A program made the translations under genes and the position numbers. From Saccharothrix sp. HUAS TT1 (GTDB taxonomy: Bacteria; Actinomycetota; Actinomycetes; Mycobacteriales; Pseudonocardiaceae), in NCBI RefSeq assembly GCF_040744945.1, contig NZ_CP160453.1, positions 1 to 64,000 on the forward strand: DNA of 64,000 bases. The letters run 5' to 3'. Below are positions 40,114 to 49,344 of the stretch, one piece after another. Under the pieces are notes generated by a model. The model saw nothing but the letters and a program-made list of their open reading frames with translations, made no database searches and was not told the origin of the DNA. Every line of letters starts with the position of its first letter. Position 1 is the first letter of the stretch.

Positions 40114-40526
40114 GCCCCGGCGACCTCGTCGGCCCCGTCGTCGTTCTTCACGCCGTCGTCGTCCCTGGGCCCGGCGTCGAACTCGATGCGCGGGCAGTCC
40201 TTCCACAGCCGCTCCAGGCCGTAGAAGGTGCGCTCCTCGACGTGCTGGACGTGCACGACGACGTCCACGAAGTCCAGCAGGACCCAGCGACCCTCGCGCG
40301 CGCCCTCGCGGCGGACCGGCTTGCGGCCGGTCTCGCGCAACTTCTCCTCGACGTTGTCCACGATCGCGCCGACCTGCCGCTCGTTGGGAGCGGAGGCGAT
40401 CACGAAGCAGTCCGTGATCACCAGTTGGTCGGACACGTCGAGCACGATCACGTCGTGCGCCTTCTTGTCGGCTGCCGCGTCAGCGGCGACCAGCGCCAAC
40501 CGTCGTGCCTCGTCGGTGGCTGCCAC
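40110..40526 (-). CDS. rsfS: Ribosome silencing factor
   Basis: RsfS/RsfA binds ribosomal protein L14 and blocks joining of the subunits when nutrients are scarce. The 138-residue protein has the family core: DVIVLDVSDQLVITDCFVIA, APNERQVGAIVDNVEEKL, and WVLLDFVDVVVHVQHVEERT followed by YGLERLW. A short acidic C-terminal tail (DDDGVKNDDGADE) is extra. Start: GTG 40526 with AGGAG four bases ahead; ATG 40538 is an in-frame alternative. Coupled by ATGA to the phosphatase gene. Confidence 0.93.
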   Translation of the reverse strand: MAATDEARRLALVAADAAADKKAHDVIVLDVSDQLVITDCFVIASAPNERQVGAIVDNVEEKLRETGRKPVRREGAREGRWVLLDFVDVVVHVQHVEERTFYGLERLWKDCPRIEFDAGPRDDDGVKNDDGADEVAGA

Positions 40527-40595
40527 GTCACTCCTCATCACACCGGCGGGCGCCGTTACGCCCGCACGAGTCAATGAGGGTACCGGCGACCGCGC

Positions 40596-41189
40596 TCAGT
40601 CCGGCATCGAGTAAAGCCGGCGCTTGGAGATGTACTGAACGACACCATCCGGCACGAGGTACCAGACGGGCAGCCCGGAGGCCGTCCGGGCGCGCACGGC
40701 GGTCGAGGAGATGGCCATCGCGGGCACCTCCACCAGCGACACCGCGCCGGGCGGCAGGTGGGTGTCCACCAGTTCATAACCCGGTCGGGTGACACCGATG
40801 AAGTGCGCGAGCTCGAACACGTCGTCCGCCCGCCGCCACGACAGGATCTGCTCCAGCGCGTCCGCGCCGGTGATGAAGAACAGGTCCGCGTCCGGGTGCG
40901 CGGCCTTGAGGTCGGTGAGCGTGTCGACCGTGTACGTCGGCCCCGGCCGGTCGACGTCGACCCGGCTGACCGAGAACCGCGGGTTGGACGCCGTGGCGAT
41001 GACCGTCATCAGGTAGCGGTCCTCGGCGGCGCTGACCTCGCGCTCGGTCTTCTGCCAGGGCTGGCCCGTGGGCACGAAGACCACTTCGTCGAGGTCGAAG
41101 CGGGCCTGGACCTCGCTGGCCGCGACCAGGTGGCCGTGGTGCACCGGGTCGAAGGTGCCACCCATGACGCCGATCCGCCGGTTCGACAT
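40596..41189 (-). CDS. nadD: Nicotinate-nucleotide adenylyltransferase
   Basis: Enzyme of NAD synthesis: transfers AMP from ATP to nicotinate mononucleotide. The 197-residue protein carries the nucleotidyltransferase motif [15 protein letters not shown] (HxGH type) near the N-terminus, [11 protein letters not shown] in the substrate loop, and the second motif ISSTAVRAR (SxTxxR). Start: ATG 41189 gives the family N-terminus ([11 protein letters not shown]); the frame runs on to 41255 without similarity. It is the first gene of the nadD-rsfS-gpgP-octT operon, 69 bases ahead of rsfS. Confidence 0.95.
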   Translation of the reverse strand: MSNRRIGVMGGTFDPVHHGHLVAASEVQARFDLDEVVFVPTGQPWQKTEREVSAAEDRYLMTVIATASNPRFSVSRVDVDRPGPTYTVDTLTDLKAAHPDADLFFITGADALEQILSWRRADDVFELAHFIGVTRPGYELVDTHLPPGAVSLVEVPAMAISSTAVRARTASGLPVWYLVPDGVVQYISKRRLYSMPD

Positions 41190-41212
41190 GGGAGGTGAGC
41201 CTAGTTCGGGTG

Positions 41213-41255
41213 GTGCGCGGGCGGCCGGTCGCTCCCCGAAAAGCCGCCCGCGCAC
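41213..41255 (-). terminator. Hairpin between ferredoxin A and nadD
   Basis: Arms GTGCGCGGGCGGC (41213-41225) and GCCGCCCGCGCAC (41243-41255), perfect, 17-base loop. Downstream of the P450/ferredoxin A unit on the minus strand and just ahead of nadD. Confidence 0.55.
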
Positions 41256-41282
41256 TCCGATCCCGGTCGCGGCCCGGGGGGA

Positions 41283-41311
41283 GTGGGCCGCACCGCGGAT
41301 GCGCGGCCCAC
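41283..41311 (-). terminator. Second hairpin after ferredoxin A
   Basis: Arms GTGGGCCGC (41283-41291) and GCGGCCCAC (41303-41311), perfect. Together with the hairpin at 41213 it probably ends the P450/ferredoxin A transcript. Confidence 0.5.
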
Positions 41312-41385
41312 CCCGAATGAGGACCGCACGACGGAGGGACGCGCCCGTCGGGGGACTATGACGCGATCGGCTGGAATTTTTTCGG

Positions 41386-41607
41386 CTAGACCTGCGGCGC
41401 GAGCACGGCGCCGTCGGCGGACCGGACCAGGATGGCCTCCATCGGGCACGACTCGGCGGCGTCGATCACCGCGTCGTCCTCCTCGACGGTCGGGGTCACG
41501 GGGGTGGCCGTGCCGCCGTCCAGCCGGAAGCGGTCCGGCGCGATCGACGTGCACATGCCGGTGCCGAGGCACATGGTCCGGTCGACCTCGATCGTCCACT
41601 CGCTCAT
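41386..41607 (-). CDS. Ferredoxin, 3Fe-4S type (copy A)
   Basis: Small acidic electron carrier of 73 residues for the P450 encoded just upstream. Cluster ligands Cys13, Cys19 (CLGTGMC) and Cys54 (ESCPMEAI) form the three-cysteine pattern of [3Fe-4S] ferredoxins that serve actinobacterial P450s; the position that would hold a fourth cysteine is not Cys. Cytosolic. It starts 4 bases after the P450 A stop. Closely similar to copy B at 42926, including the C-terminal [13 protein letters not shown], so the pair was duplicated together with its P450. Confidence 0.93.
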   Translation of the reverse strand: MSEWTIEVDRTMCLGTGMCTSIAPDRFRLDGGTATPVTPTVEEDDAVIDAAESCPMEAILVRSADGAVLAPQV

Positions 41608-41611
41608 CGGT

Positions 41612-42796
41612 CTACCACCTCACCAGTAGGCGTTCGGGGCCTCGTACCAGTCTGCCTTTCTTGAACACCACGTCGCCGGCCAACCGGAGGTCCGGGAAGC
41701 GATTGAGCAAGCTCGAAATAGAGACCTGCAGCTCCATCCGGGCCAGCGGCGCGCCGATGCAGTGGTGCACGCCGTGGCCGAAGGCGAAGTGCGGGTTGTG
41801 CGGGCGGTGGAAGTCGATCTTGTCCGGCTCGGGGAACACGGCGGGGTCGCGGTTGACCACCAGCCCGTCCACGAACACCGCCTCACCCGCGCGGATGGTC
41901 ACGCCGGACAGCTCGACGTCCTCGATCGCGACGCGCGGGAAGCCGGGCGCGCCGGAGAGCTTGGTGATCCGCAGCAGCTCCTCGACGGCGGCGGGCAGCA
42001 GCGACGGGTCGGCCCGCAGCTCGGCCAGCCGGTCCGGGTTGGTCAGCAGCTGGTAGACGAAGTTGCCGATCTCGCTGCCGGTCGTCTCGTGGCCCGCGAT
42101 GAGCAGCGTGACGCCGAACGAGACCAGCTCCTCCTCGGTCAGCCGGTCGTCGTTGTCGTGCGCGTGCACCAGCACGGTGAGCATGTCGTCGGCGGGGTTG
42201 CGGCGCTTGTCCTCGACCAGGTCGCGGATGTAGGCGCGCAGCGACGCGCCCGCCGCCTCGATCTCCGGCACGGTGAACGCGGTGATCGCCACCGCCGCGT
42301 CCGACCAGGCGCGGAACTGCGCCCGGTCCAGCGACGGCACGCCCAGCATCTCGCTGATGAGCGTGATGGCGACCGGCATGGCCAGCCCGTCGACCAGGTC
42401 GGCGGGCGGGCCCTGCGCCTCCATCCGGTCCAGCAGGTCGTCCACGATCTCCTGGGCGCGGTCGCGCAGCTGCGCGGTCCGGCGGGCGGTGAACGCCTTG
42501 GCCAGGATGCGGCGCAACCGGGTGTGCTCCGGCGGGTCCATGCTCAGGATGGTGCTGACCCGCGGCACCTCCGGCATGGTGCGCGGCGGGTCGTACGCGG
42601 CGTCCATCACCGGCGCGCGGCGGAACCTCGGGTCCGCCAGCACGACCTTGGCGTCGGCGTACCGGGTGGCCAGCCAGGCCTCGCGGCCGTACGGCAGGCG
42701 CACCCGGGCCACCGGCTCGTCGCGCTGCAGCTCCAGGTAGCTCTCGTTGACGCCGAGGTCGTCGGGCTCGGGGAACGGGTAGGACCTGGCGCCCAT
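41612..42796 (-). CDS. Cytochrome P450 (copy A)
   Basis: Heme monooxygenase of 394 residues in the bacterial CYP105/CYP107-like style. Landmarks: I-helix LLIAGHETTGSE, the ExxR helix (VEELLRITK), and heme loop FGHGVHHCIGAPLAR with Cys346 as the iron ligand. It should use O2 and electrons from the adjacent ferredoxin to hydroxylate an unknown substrate. Identical in length to P450 B, with long identical blocks (PVARV, AFTARRT, MEAQGPPADLV), so they are tandem duplicates. The I-helix and substrate-recognition parts differ most. Preceded by its own copy of the shared promoter and operator (42810-42860). Confidence 0.94.
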   Translation of the reverse strand: MGARSYPFPEPDDLGVNESYLELQRDEPVARVRLPYGREAWLATRYADAKVVLADPRFRRAPVMDAAYDPPRTMPEVPRVSTILSMDPPEHTRLRRILAKAFTARRTAQLRDRAQEIVDDLLDRMEAQGPPADLVDGLAMPVAITLISEMLGVPSLDRAQFRAWSDAAVAITAFTVPEIEAAGASLRAYIRDLVEDKRRNPADDMLTVLVHAHDNDDRLTEEELVSFGVTLLIAGHETTGSEIGNFVYQLLTNPDRLAELRADPSLLPAAVEELLRITKLSGAPGFPRVAIEDVELSGVTIRAGEAVFVDGLVVNRDPAVFPEPDKIDFHRPHNPHFAFGHGVHHCIGAPLARMELQVSISSLLNRFPDLRLAGDVVFKKGRLVRGPERLLVRW

Positions 42797-42809
42797 CGGG
42801 ACTCCCGGG

Positions 42810-42860
42810 TGTAAGTGATCAATTACACCCGACAGTAGGAAGGCCGTCACGCACGGTCAA
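42810..42860 (-). promoter_or_regulatory. Promoter and TetR-type operator of P450 A
   Basis: On the minus strand: -35 TTGACC (42860-42855), 17-base spacer, -10 TACTGT (42837-42832), then the inverted repeat TGTAAGTGATCAATTACA (42810-42827) 4 bases after the -10, so a bound repressor would block the start point. The same arrangement recurs at 44350-44400. The P450 A ATG is 14 bases downstream of the operator. Confidence 0.8.
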
Positions 42861-42925
42861 TCACGCGACGGCCGCTCCACCGCCACCGCTACGGCTTTCA
42901 CCAGAGGCGCTGCGGAACGCCCCGG

Positions 42926-43156
42926 TCAGAGCTGCGGGGCGAGCACCGCGCCGTCGGCCGAGCGGACCAGGATGGCCTCCATCGGGCACGACTCGGCGGC
43001 GTCGACGACCGCGTCGTCCGGCTCGACGGACCCGTTGACCGGCGTGGCCGTGCCGCCGTCCAGCCGGAAGTGCCCCGGTGCGATCGACGTGCACATGCCG
43101 GTGCCGAGGCACGTGCCGCGGTCGACCTCGACGGTCCACTCCCCCACCGGGCTCAC
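42926..43156 (-). CDS. Ferredoxin, 3Fe-4S type (copy B)
   Basis: Electron donor of 76 residues for P450 B. Ligands Cys16, Cys22 (CLGTGMC) and Cys57 (ESCPMEAI). Apart from a slightly longer start (MSPVGEWTVEVDRGT) and a few central changes it matches copy A. GTG 43156 overlaps the P450 B stop as GTGA, so the two are translationally coupled; GTG 43159 is an adjacent alternative. The copy A pair has a 4-base gap instead of this overlap. Confidence 0.92.
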   Translation of the reverse strand: MSPVGEWTVEVDRGTCLGTGMCTSIAPGHFRLDGGTATPVNGSVEPDDAVVDAAESCPMEAILVRSADGAVLAPQL

Positions 43157-44337
43157 CACTCCACCGGCAGGGCCTGCGGGCCGCGGATGAGCCTGCCCTT
43201 CTTGAACGCCACCTCGCCGGCCAGGCGCAGCGACGGGAACCGCTTGAGCAGCGTGCCGATCGCCACCTGCAGCTCCATCCGGGCCAGCGGCGCGCCGATG
43301 CAGTGGTGCGCGCCGTGCCCGAACATGACGTGCGGGTTGTGCTCGCGGTGGAAGTCCAGCTCGTTCGGGTTCTCGAACACCGACGGGTCGCGGTTGGCCG
43401 CCACGTTGTTGACGAACACCGCCTCACCGGGCTTGATCGTCACGCCGGACAGCTCGACCTCGGCGGTCGCGATCCGCGGGAAGCCCGCCGAACCACCCAG
43501 CGGGGTGAACCTCAGCAGTTCCTCGACCGCGGCGGGCACGAGCGACGGGTCGGCCCGCAGCTCACCGAGCCGGTCCGGCCGGCGCAGCAGCTGGTAGCCG
43601 AAGTTGCCGATCTGGTTGGCGGTCGTCTCGTGGCCCGCGACCAGCAGCGTCACCCCGAACATCACCAGTTCGTCGGCGCTCAGCCGGTCGCCCTCGTCAC
43701 GGGCCGCGACCAGCACGGACAGCATGTCGTCGGTCGGCTCCACCCGCTTGCGCTCGGCCAGCTCGGCGATGTAGCCGCGCAGCGACTCGCCCGCCGCCAG
43801 GATCTCCTCGTAGGTGAACGCGGTGATCGCCACCGCGGCCTCCGACCAGGCCCGGAAGTCCTTCCGGTCCTCGTACGGCACGCCCAGCATCTCGCAGATG
43901 ATCGTGATGGGCAGCGGCATGGCCAGCGCCTCGACCAGGTCGGCGGGCGGGCCCTGCGCCTCCATCTCGTCCAGCAGGCCGTCCACGATCTGCTGGGCGC
44001 GCTCGCGCAGCTGCTCGGTGCGCCGGGCCGTGAACGCCTTCGCGACCAGCTTGCGCAGCCGCGTGTGGTCCGGCGGGTCCATGCTCAGGATGTTGGTCTC
44101 CGCCGGCATGGTCGGCAGGGTGCGCGGCACGTCGGCGCCGGGCTCCATCACCGCCGCACGGCTGAACCGCGCGTCGGCGAGCACCGTCTTGACGTCCTCG
44201 TAGCGGGTGGCCAGCCAGCCCTCGCCGCCGTACGGCAGGACGACCCTGGCCACCGGCTCGTCGCGCTGCAGCTCCAAGTAGGTCGGGTTGATCTCGAGGT
44301 CGTCCATCTCGGTGAACGGATAAGCCCTGGTCGCCAT
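43153..44337 (-). CDS. Cytochrome P450 (copy B)
   Basis: Heme monooxygenase of 394 residues, duplicate of copy A. I-helix LLVAGHETTANQ, ExxR in VEELLRFTP, heme loop FGHGAHHCIGAPLAR with Cys346. The distal threonine pair of the I-helix (ETT) is kept, so normal oxygen activation is expected. The substrate-facing regions (around residues 60-90 and 230-300) differ from copy A, suggesting a changed substrate or product. Start ATG 44337 lies 12 bases after the shared operator. Coupled to ferredoxin B. Directly downstream of the TetR gene on the same strand. Confidence 0.94.
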   Translation of the reverse strand: MATRAYPFTEMDDLEINPTYLELQRDEPVARVVLPYGGEGWLATRYEDVKTVLADARFSRAAVMEPGADVPRTLPTMPAETNILSMDPPDHTRLRKLVAKAFTARRTEQLRERAQQIVDGLLDEMEAQGPPADLVEALAMPLPITIICEMLGVPYEDRKDFRAWSEAAVAITAFTYEEILAAGESLRGYIAELAERKRVEPTDDMLSVLVAARDEGDRLSADELVMFGVTLLVAGHETTANQIGNFGYQLLRRPDRLGELRADPSLVPAAVEELLRFTPLGGSAGFPRIATAEVELSGVTIKPGEAVFVNNVAANRDPSVFENPNELDFHREHNPHVMFGHGAHHCIGAPLARMELQVAIGTLLKRFPSLRLAGEVAFKKGRLIRGPQALPVEW

Positions 44338-44349
44338 CGGCACCCCTGT

Positions 44350-44400
44350 TGTAAGCAGTCGCTTACAGCCGACAGTAGGCAGACCACTACCTACCGTCAA
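44350..44400 (-). promoter_or_regulatory. Promoter and TetR-type operator of P450 B
   Basis: On the minus strand: -35 TTGACG (44400-44395), 17-base spacer, -10 TACTGT (44377-44372), then TGTAAGCAGTCGCTTACA (44350-44367), whose 7-bp arms are perfect. It matches the P450 A site at 14 of 18 positions, with changes confined to the middle. The -35 overlaps the TetR stop codon. Confidence 0.82.
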
Positions 44401-44957
44401 CCGGGTTCCGCGTGCTCCAGCAGCACCGAGGCGGCCCGCGTCACCAGCGCCGCGACCGCGCCCGCGTCCGCTCCGGCGAGGGGCTGCTTGCCGAACACGC
44501 TGCGCAGCAGGCCGATGCCGACGACCCACGCCAGCACGAGGTCCGCGCGCAGCTCGGCGTCGTCGGCGTCGGTGAGGGTGGACAGGGCGCGCGCGTACTC
44601 CTCCCCCAGCTGCCGCCGCACGACGTCGGCCGCCGAGTCGTGGTGCGAGGACCGCAGCACCGCGTACAGCGGGTGGTCCTCGCGCCTCGGCCTCTCCTCC
44701 ATCATCCGCAGCAGCACGTTGCGCAGCAGGTGCTCGACGGGCGAGTCCTCCAGCAGCTCACGGCTCTGCGTCGCCAGCACGGTCGCGAACAGGGCGTCCT
44801 TGCTGCCGTAGTAGCGGAACAGCAGGGCCTGGTTCACGCCCGCGAGACCCGCGATGTCGCGCACCGTGGTGCGGTCGAACCCGCGTTCGCCGAACAGCTT
44901 CGTGGCGGCGTCCAGCAAGGCCGCCTTGGTCGCTGCGGCGTCCCGCGGCCTGCTCAC
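44397..44957 (-). CDS. TetR family transcriptional regulator
   Basis: Repressor of 186 residues. The N-terminal helix-turn-helix is canonical: [20 protein letters not shown] followed by [20 protein letters not shown], with the recognition helix around NQALLFRYY. The C-terminal ligand domain is variable and gives no clue to the inducer. Start: GTG 44957 overlaps the proA stop as GTGA, so the regulator is coupled to proA; the frame extends further without similarity. Its most likely targets are the two TGTAAG...TTACA operators ahead of the P450 genes that follow on the same strand (inference). Confidence 0.92.
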   Translation of the reverse strand: MSRPRDAAATKAALLDAATKLFGERGFDRTTVRDIAGLAGVNQALLFRYYGSKDALFATVLATQSRELLEDSPVEHLLRNVLLRMMEERPRREDHPLYAVLRSSHHDSAADVVRRQLGEEYARALSTLTDADDAELRADLVLAWVVGIGLLRSVFGKQPLAGADAGAVAALVTRAASVLLEHAEPG

Positions 44958-46219
44958 GACGTCGGCCGGACGTGCCCCTCGCCCCAGACCACCCACTTGG
45001 ACGAGGTCAGCTCGGTCAACCCCATCGGACCGCGGGCGTGCAGCTTCTGGGTGGAGATGCCGATCTCCGCGCCCATGCCGAACTCGCCGCCGTCGGTGAA
45101 GGCGGTGGACGCGTTGACCATGACCGCCGCCGCGTCGACCCTGGTGGTGAACCGGCGCGCCGCGGCGAGGTCGCTGGTCACGATCGCCTCGGTGTGGCCG
45201 GAGCCGTGCGCGGCGATGTGGTCGATGGCCTCGTCGATGGAGCCGACCACGCGGGCGGCGATGTCCAGCGACAGGTACTCGGTGTCCCAGTCCTCGTCGG
45301 TGGCGGGCAGGACCCTGGGGTCGCTCGCGAACCGCTCATCGCCGTGGATGGTGACGTTCTGCGCGTTCAGGGCGCTGGTGATGCGCGGCACGAACTCGTC
45401 CGCGACGGCCGCGTGCACCAGCAGCGACTCGGCCGCGTTGCACACGCTGGTGCGGCGGGTCTTGGAGTTGAGCACGATGCGCTGCGCCATGTCGAGGTCG
45501 GCGCTCGCGTCCACGTACACGTGCACGTTGCCCACGCCGGTCTCGATGGTCGGCACGGTGGCCTGCTGCACGACGGCGTTGATCAGCCCCGCGCCGCCGC
45601 GCGGGATCACCAGGTCGACCAGGCCGCGCGCGGTGATCAGGTGGGTGACCGACGCGCGGTCGTGGCACGGCAGCAGCTGCACGGCGTCGGCGGGCAGTCC
45701 GGCGGTCTCCAGCGCGTCGCGCAGGACGGCGACCAGCGCGGTGTTCGAGTGCTCGGCGGTGGACGAGCCGCGCAGCAGGGCCGCGTTGCCGGACTTCAGC
45801 GCCAGGCCGGCCGCGTCCACGGTGACGTTCGGGCGGGCCTCGTAGACCATGCCGACCACGCCCATCGGCACGCGGACCTGCTTCAGCTCCAGGCCGTTGG
45901 GCAGGTTCGAGCCGCGCAGCACCTCGCCGATCGGGTCCGCGAGGCCGGCCACCGTCTCCAGGCCCCGGGCCACGCCCTCGACGCGCGCCCCGGTCAGCGC
46001 GAGGCGGTCCAGCAGGCCCTGGGTGAGACCGGCGGCCCGGCCCGCTTCGAGGTCCTTGGCGTTGGCCTCCAGCACTTCGCCGGCGCGGGCGCGCAGCGCG
46101 GTGGCCATCTCGTGCAGCGCGGCGTCCTTGCTCTCCCGGGTGGCGAGGACGAGCTCGTTCGCGGCGACGCGGGCGCGCCGGGCGGCGGCGTGCACCTGTT
46201 CGCGCAGGTCATCAGTCAC
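44954..46219 (-). CDS. proA: Glutamate-5-semialdehyde dehydrogenase (gamma-glutamyl phosphate reductase)
   Basis: Second enzyme of proline synthesis: reduces gamma-glutamyl phosphate with NADPH. The 421-residue protein has the aldehyde dehydrogenase fold with [20 protein letters not shown], the catalytic cysteine in [15 protein letters not shown], and the C-terminal [20 protein letters not shown] block. Start is GTG 46219. The partner proB lies about 4.4 kb away on the same strand rather than next door. The 3' end overlaps a TetR gene, an unexpected coupling. Confidence 0.96.
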   Translation of the reverse strand: MTDDLREQVHAAARRARVAANELVLATRESKDAALHEMATALRARAGEVLEANAKDLEAGRAAGLTQGLLDRLALTGARVEGVARGLETVAGLADPIGEVLRGSNLPNGLELKQVRVPMGVVGMVYEARPNVTVDAAGLALKSGNAALLRGSSTAEHSNTALVAVLRDALETAGLPADAVQLLPCHDRASVTHLITARGLVDLVIPRGGAGLINAVVQQATVPTIETGVGNVHVYVDASADLDMAQRIVLNSKTRRTSVCNAAESLLVHAAVADEFVPRITSALNAQNVTIHGDERFASDPRVLPATDEDWDTEYLSLDIAARVVGSIDEAIDHIAAHGSGHTEAIVTSDLAAARRFTTRVDAAAVMVNASTAFTDGGEFGMGAEIGISTQKLHARGPMGLTELTSSKWVVWGEGHVRPTS

Positions 46220-46357
46220 GTCGTTCAGCCTACGGTCACCCGGTCGTGGCTGTCGCCGAGGTTCCCGAAGGTCGGACACCCGCGGCTCGACGCACGTTCG
46301 AGTGAACGTGGAGCAGGCTGCGTCGCACAGGTGTCCGGCTTGTCGGGGGCTTCTGCC

Positions 46358-48448
46358 ATGGTGTCCCACATGGACGACACCGCACTCCGCGAACTGGCCG
46401 AGGAACGGCTGAGGGCATTGGCGGGCCCTCAGGCCGTCCTGCGGGACGACCAGTGGACGGCCGTCCACGCGCTGGTGGCCGAACGGCGGCGGGCGCTGGT
46501 GGTGCAGCGCACGGGGTGGGGCAAGTCCGCGGTGTACTTCATCGCCACGGCGCTGCTGCGGTCCCTGGGCGAGGGGCCGACGGTGATCGTGTCGCCGCTG
46601 CTGGCGTTGATGCGCAACCAGGTCGACGCCGCCGCGCGGGCGGGCGTGCACGCGGCGACGATCAACTCGGCCAACTCCGACCAGTGGCAGGACGTGCAGG
46701 ACCGGGTGGCGGCCGGCGAGGTCGACGTGCTGCTGGTGTCGCCGGAGCGGCTGAACAACCCGGACTTCCGGGACGCGGTGCTGCCGTCGCTGACCGCGTC
46801 GGCGGGGCTGCTGGTGGTGGACGAGGCGCACTGCATCTCCGACTGGGGCCACGACTTCCGGCCGGACTACCGGCGGCTGCGGACGTTGCTGGCCGAGCTG
46901 CCGGCGGGCGTGCCGGTGCTCGCCACCACGGCCACGGCCAACGACCGGGTGGTGCGGGACGTGACGGACCAGCTCGGGCTGGGCACGGGCACGGACGCGC
47001 TGGTGCTGCGCGGGCCGCTGGACCGGGAGAGCCTGCGGCTCTCGGCCGTGCGGCTGCCGACGGCCGAGGTCAGGCTCGGGTGGCTGGCCGAGCGGCTGGA
47101 GCGGCTGCCCGGCTCGGGGATCATCTACACGTTGACCGTGGCGGCGGCGGACGACGTGGCGGCGTTCCTGCGCGAGCGCGGGTACGAGGTGGCGGCGTAC
47201 TCGGGGCGCACCGACCCGGCCGAGCGGCAGCGGGCCGAGGAGGACCTGCTCGCGAACCGGGTGAAGGCGCTGGTGGCGACGTCCGCGCTGGGCATGGGGT
47301 TCGACAAGCCCGACCTGGGGTTCGTGGTGCACCTGGGCGCGCCGTCCTCCCCCATCGCCTACTACCAGCAGATCGGCCGCGCGGGCCGCGGGGTGGAGCG
47401 GGCCGAGGTGCTGCTGCTGCCCGGACCGGAGGACAAGGACATCTGGGCGTACTTCGCGTCGCTGGCGTTCCCGCCGGAGCGCGTGGTGCGGCAGGTGCTC
47501 GACGCGCTGCCGGCGGACCGGGCGATGTCGACGGCGGCGCTGGAGCCGGTGGTGGAGCTGTCGCGCACCCGGCTGGAAGTGGTGTTGAAGGTGCTCGACG
47601 TGGACGGCGCGGTGCGGCGGGTGCGCGGCGGGTGGGTGTCGACCGGGCAGCCGTGGTCCTACGACGCGGAGCGGTACGAGCGGATCGAGGCGGCGCGGGA
47701 GGTCGAGCGGCAGGCGGTGCTCGACTACCTGGCCACCGACGGCTGCCGGATGGAGTTCCTGCTGCGGCAGCTGGACGACCCGCACGCGGCGCCGTGCGGG
47801 CGGTGCGACAACTGCACGGGGCAGCGGCCGTCGGCGGAGGTGTCGGACGCGGCGGCGTCGGCGGCGCGGGAACGGCTGCTGCGGCCGGGCGTGGAGGTGG
47901 AGCCGCGCAAGATGTGGCCGACCGGGATGGCGGCGGCCGGGGTGTCGCTGTCCGGGAAGATCCCGCCAAGCGAGATCGCCTCGACGGGTCGGGCGCTGGG
48001 CCGGTTGACCGACATCGGCTGGGGCAATCGCTTGCGGTCGTTGTTCGGGGCGCAGGACCAGGAGATCCCGGAGGACGTGTTCGCCGCGTGCGTGAAGGTG
48101 CTGGCCGCCTGGGGTTGGGCGGAGCGGCCGGTCGGCGTGGTGACGGTCGGGTCGCGGACCAGGCCGGCGCTGGTGGGCAGCTTCGGCCGGCGGATCTCGG
48201 AGGTCGGGCGGCTGCCGCTGCTGGGCCGGGTGTGGTTGGGCGAGGCGGCGCGCCGGGCGAACAGCGCGCAGCGCCTGGCGGGCCTGGTGCGGGCGACCGA
48301 CGTGCCCGACCTGTCCGGTGTGGACGGTCCGGTGCTGTTGGTGGACGACCAGGTCGACACCGGGTGGACGGTGACGGTCGCGGCCAGGCTGCTGCGGCGG
48401 TCCGGCGCGTCGGCCGTGCTGCCGTTCGCGTTGGCGGTGACGGCGTGA
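46358..48448 (+). CDS. RecQ-family DNA helicase fused to a phosphoribosyltransferase-like domain
   Basis: ATP-dependent 3'-5' DNA helicase of 696 residues. Walker A variant is [12 protein letters not shown], motif II is DEAH in [17 protein letters not shown], and motif VI is [15 protein letters not shown] zinc-binding part with four cysteines follows ([16 protein letters not shown]). Instead of a classical HRDC domain, the C-terminus ends with [20 protein letters not shown], the PRPP-binding loop signature of phosphoribosyltransferases. This fused form is conserved in actinobacteria as far as I recall, with unknown purpose. Start: ATG 46358 (ATG 46370 possible). Divergent from proA. Confidence 0.9.
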   Translation: MVSHMDDTALRELAEERLRALAGPQAVLRDDQWTAVHALVAERRRALVVQRTGWGKSAVYFIATALLRSLGEGPTVIVSPLLALMRNQVDAAARAGVHAATINSANSDQWQDVQDRVAAGEVDVLLVSPERLNNPDFRDAVLPSLTASAGLLVVDEAHCISDWGHDFRPDYRRLRTLLAELPAGVPVLATTATANDRVVRDVTDQLGLGTGTDALVLRGPLDRESLRLSAVRLPTAEVRLGWLAERLERLPGSGIIYTLTVAAADDVAAFLRERGYEVAAYSGRTDPAERQRAEEDLLANRVKALVATSALGMGFDKPDLGFVVHLGAPSSPIAYYQQIGRAGRGVERAEVLLLPGPEDKDIWAYFASLAFPPERVVRQVLDALPADRAMSTAALEPVVELSRTRLEVVLKVLDVDGAVRRVRGGWVSTGQPWSYDAERYERIEAAREVERQAVLDYLATDGCRMEFLLRQLDDPHAAPCGRCDNCTGQRPSAEVSDAAASAARERLLRPGVEVEPRKMWPTGMAAAGVSLSGKIPPSEIASTGRALGRLTDIGWGNRLRSLFGAQDQEIPEDVFAACVKVLAAWGWAERPVGVVTVGSRTRPALVGSFGRRISEVGRLPLLGRVWLGEAARRANSAQRLAGLVRATDVPDLSGVDGPVLLVDDQVDTGWTVTVAARLLRRSGASAVLPFALAVTA

Positions 48449-48473
48449 GACCGGCAGTTCGGGAAGGGAGGAC

Positions 48474-49019
48474 ATGAGACTGACGACGGAACGGTTGGTG
48501 CTGCGGCCTTTCACGGCGGCCGACGCGCCGGCGTTCGCCGCGTACCGCTCGGACCCGGACGTGGCGAGGTACCAGGGGTGGGAGGCGCCGTTCTCGTTGG
48601 CGCGGGCCGAGGAGTTCGTGCGGGACGTCGGCGCGGCGGACCCGAACGCGCCGGGCTGGTACCAGTACGCGGTCGAGGTGGGCGGCGTGCTCGTCGGCGA
48701 CGTCGGGGTGGACCTGCACGAGAACCGGCGGCAAGCGGAGATCGGCTACACGCTCGCTGCCGCGCACCAGGGTCACGGGTACGCGACGGAGGCCGTGCGT
48801 CGGGTGCTGGCCCACCTGTTCGAGGTGCGCGGGCTGCACCGGGTGTCCGCCGAGTGCGACGCCCGCAACGCGCGGTCGGCCAGGTTGTTGACCAGGCTCG
48901 GGTTCCGGCAGGAGGGGCACCGGGTGCGGAGCACGTGGGCGAAGGGGGAGTGGACGGACGACCTGCTGTTCGGCCTGCTGGCCGAGGAGTGGCGGGCCGC
49001 CGGCGGCGAGAGGGGCTGA
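48474..49019 (+). CDS. GNAT family N-acetyltransferase (RimJ/RimL type)
   Basis: Acetyltransferase of 181 residues of the Acetyltransf_3 group that includes RimJ/RimL and aminoglycoside enzymes. Landmarks: [20 protein letters not shown] at the start, [20 protein letters not shown] with the acetyl-CoA loop (QGHGYA), and [20 protein letters not shown], then [19 protein letters not shown]. Substrate may be a protein N-terminus or a small amine. AAGGGAGG lies close ahead of ATG 48474, 25 bases after the helicase stop, so it is probably co-transcribed with it. Confidence 0.88.
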   Translation: MRLTTERLVLRPFTAADAPAFAAYRSDPDVARYQGWEAPFSLARAEEFVRDVGAADPNAPGWYQYAVEVGGVLVGDVGVDLHENRRQAEIGYTLAAAHQGHGYATEAVRRVLAHLFEVRGLHRVSAECDARNARSARLLTRLGFRQEGHRVRSTWAKGEWTDDLLFGLLAEEWRAAGGERG

Positions 49020-49344
49020 GCGGGCCGGACCGGTGAAGGATCTACCGACTTCGACGGCTTTGTGGTTGTGTCCAACCCATGGCTGCCGCGGAGATCGACA
49101 CCCAGCACCGCCTGCCAGTCCGCTCCTTCCCACAGCGGCTGGGCGAGTTTCCCGTGGTGATCGCGGTGTCGCCGAGCCCTCACCGCACGACACCTCGTGC
49201 GCAAGGGGAAAGCGGTTCCTGCGGTTCCCGTGACGGTGGCCCTGCCGGTCATCGGCAGCACCCGGGCGCGGGCGGAACCCGTCGGGTCCGCCACGCGAGC
49301 GGAATCCCGAACGCTTCTGCGCGTCGCTCGGAAGGGGTTCGGTC
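49020..49344. other. Intergenic gap with a partial echo of the MFS gene start
   Basis: No convincing gene. The stretch CAGCACCGCCTGCCAGTCCGC at 49103-49123 (shown in two parts: CAGCACCGCCTG and CCAGTCCGC) matches CAGCACCGCCTG CCGGTGCGC at 49372-49392, inside the first codons of the transporter gene, at 18 of 21 positions, and would encode the same QHRLPVR. This may be a decayed duplicate of a related gene's start. Promoter elements for the transporter are expected here but none is clear. Confidence 0.35.
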
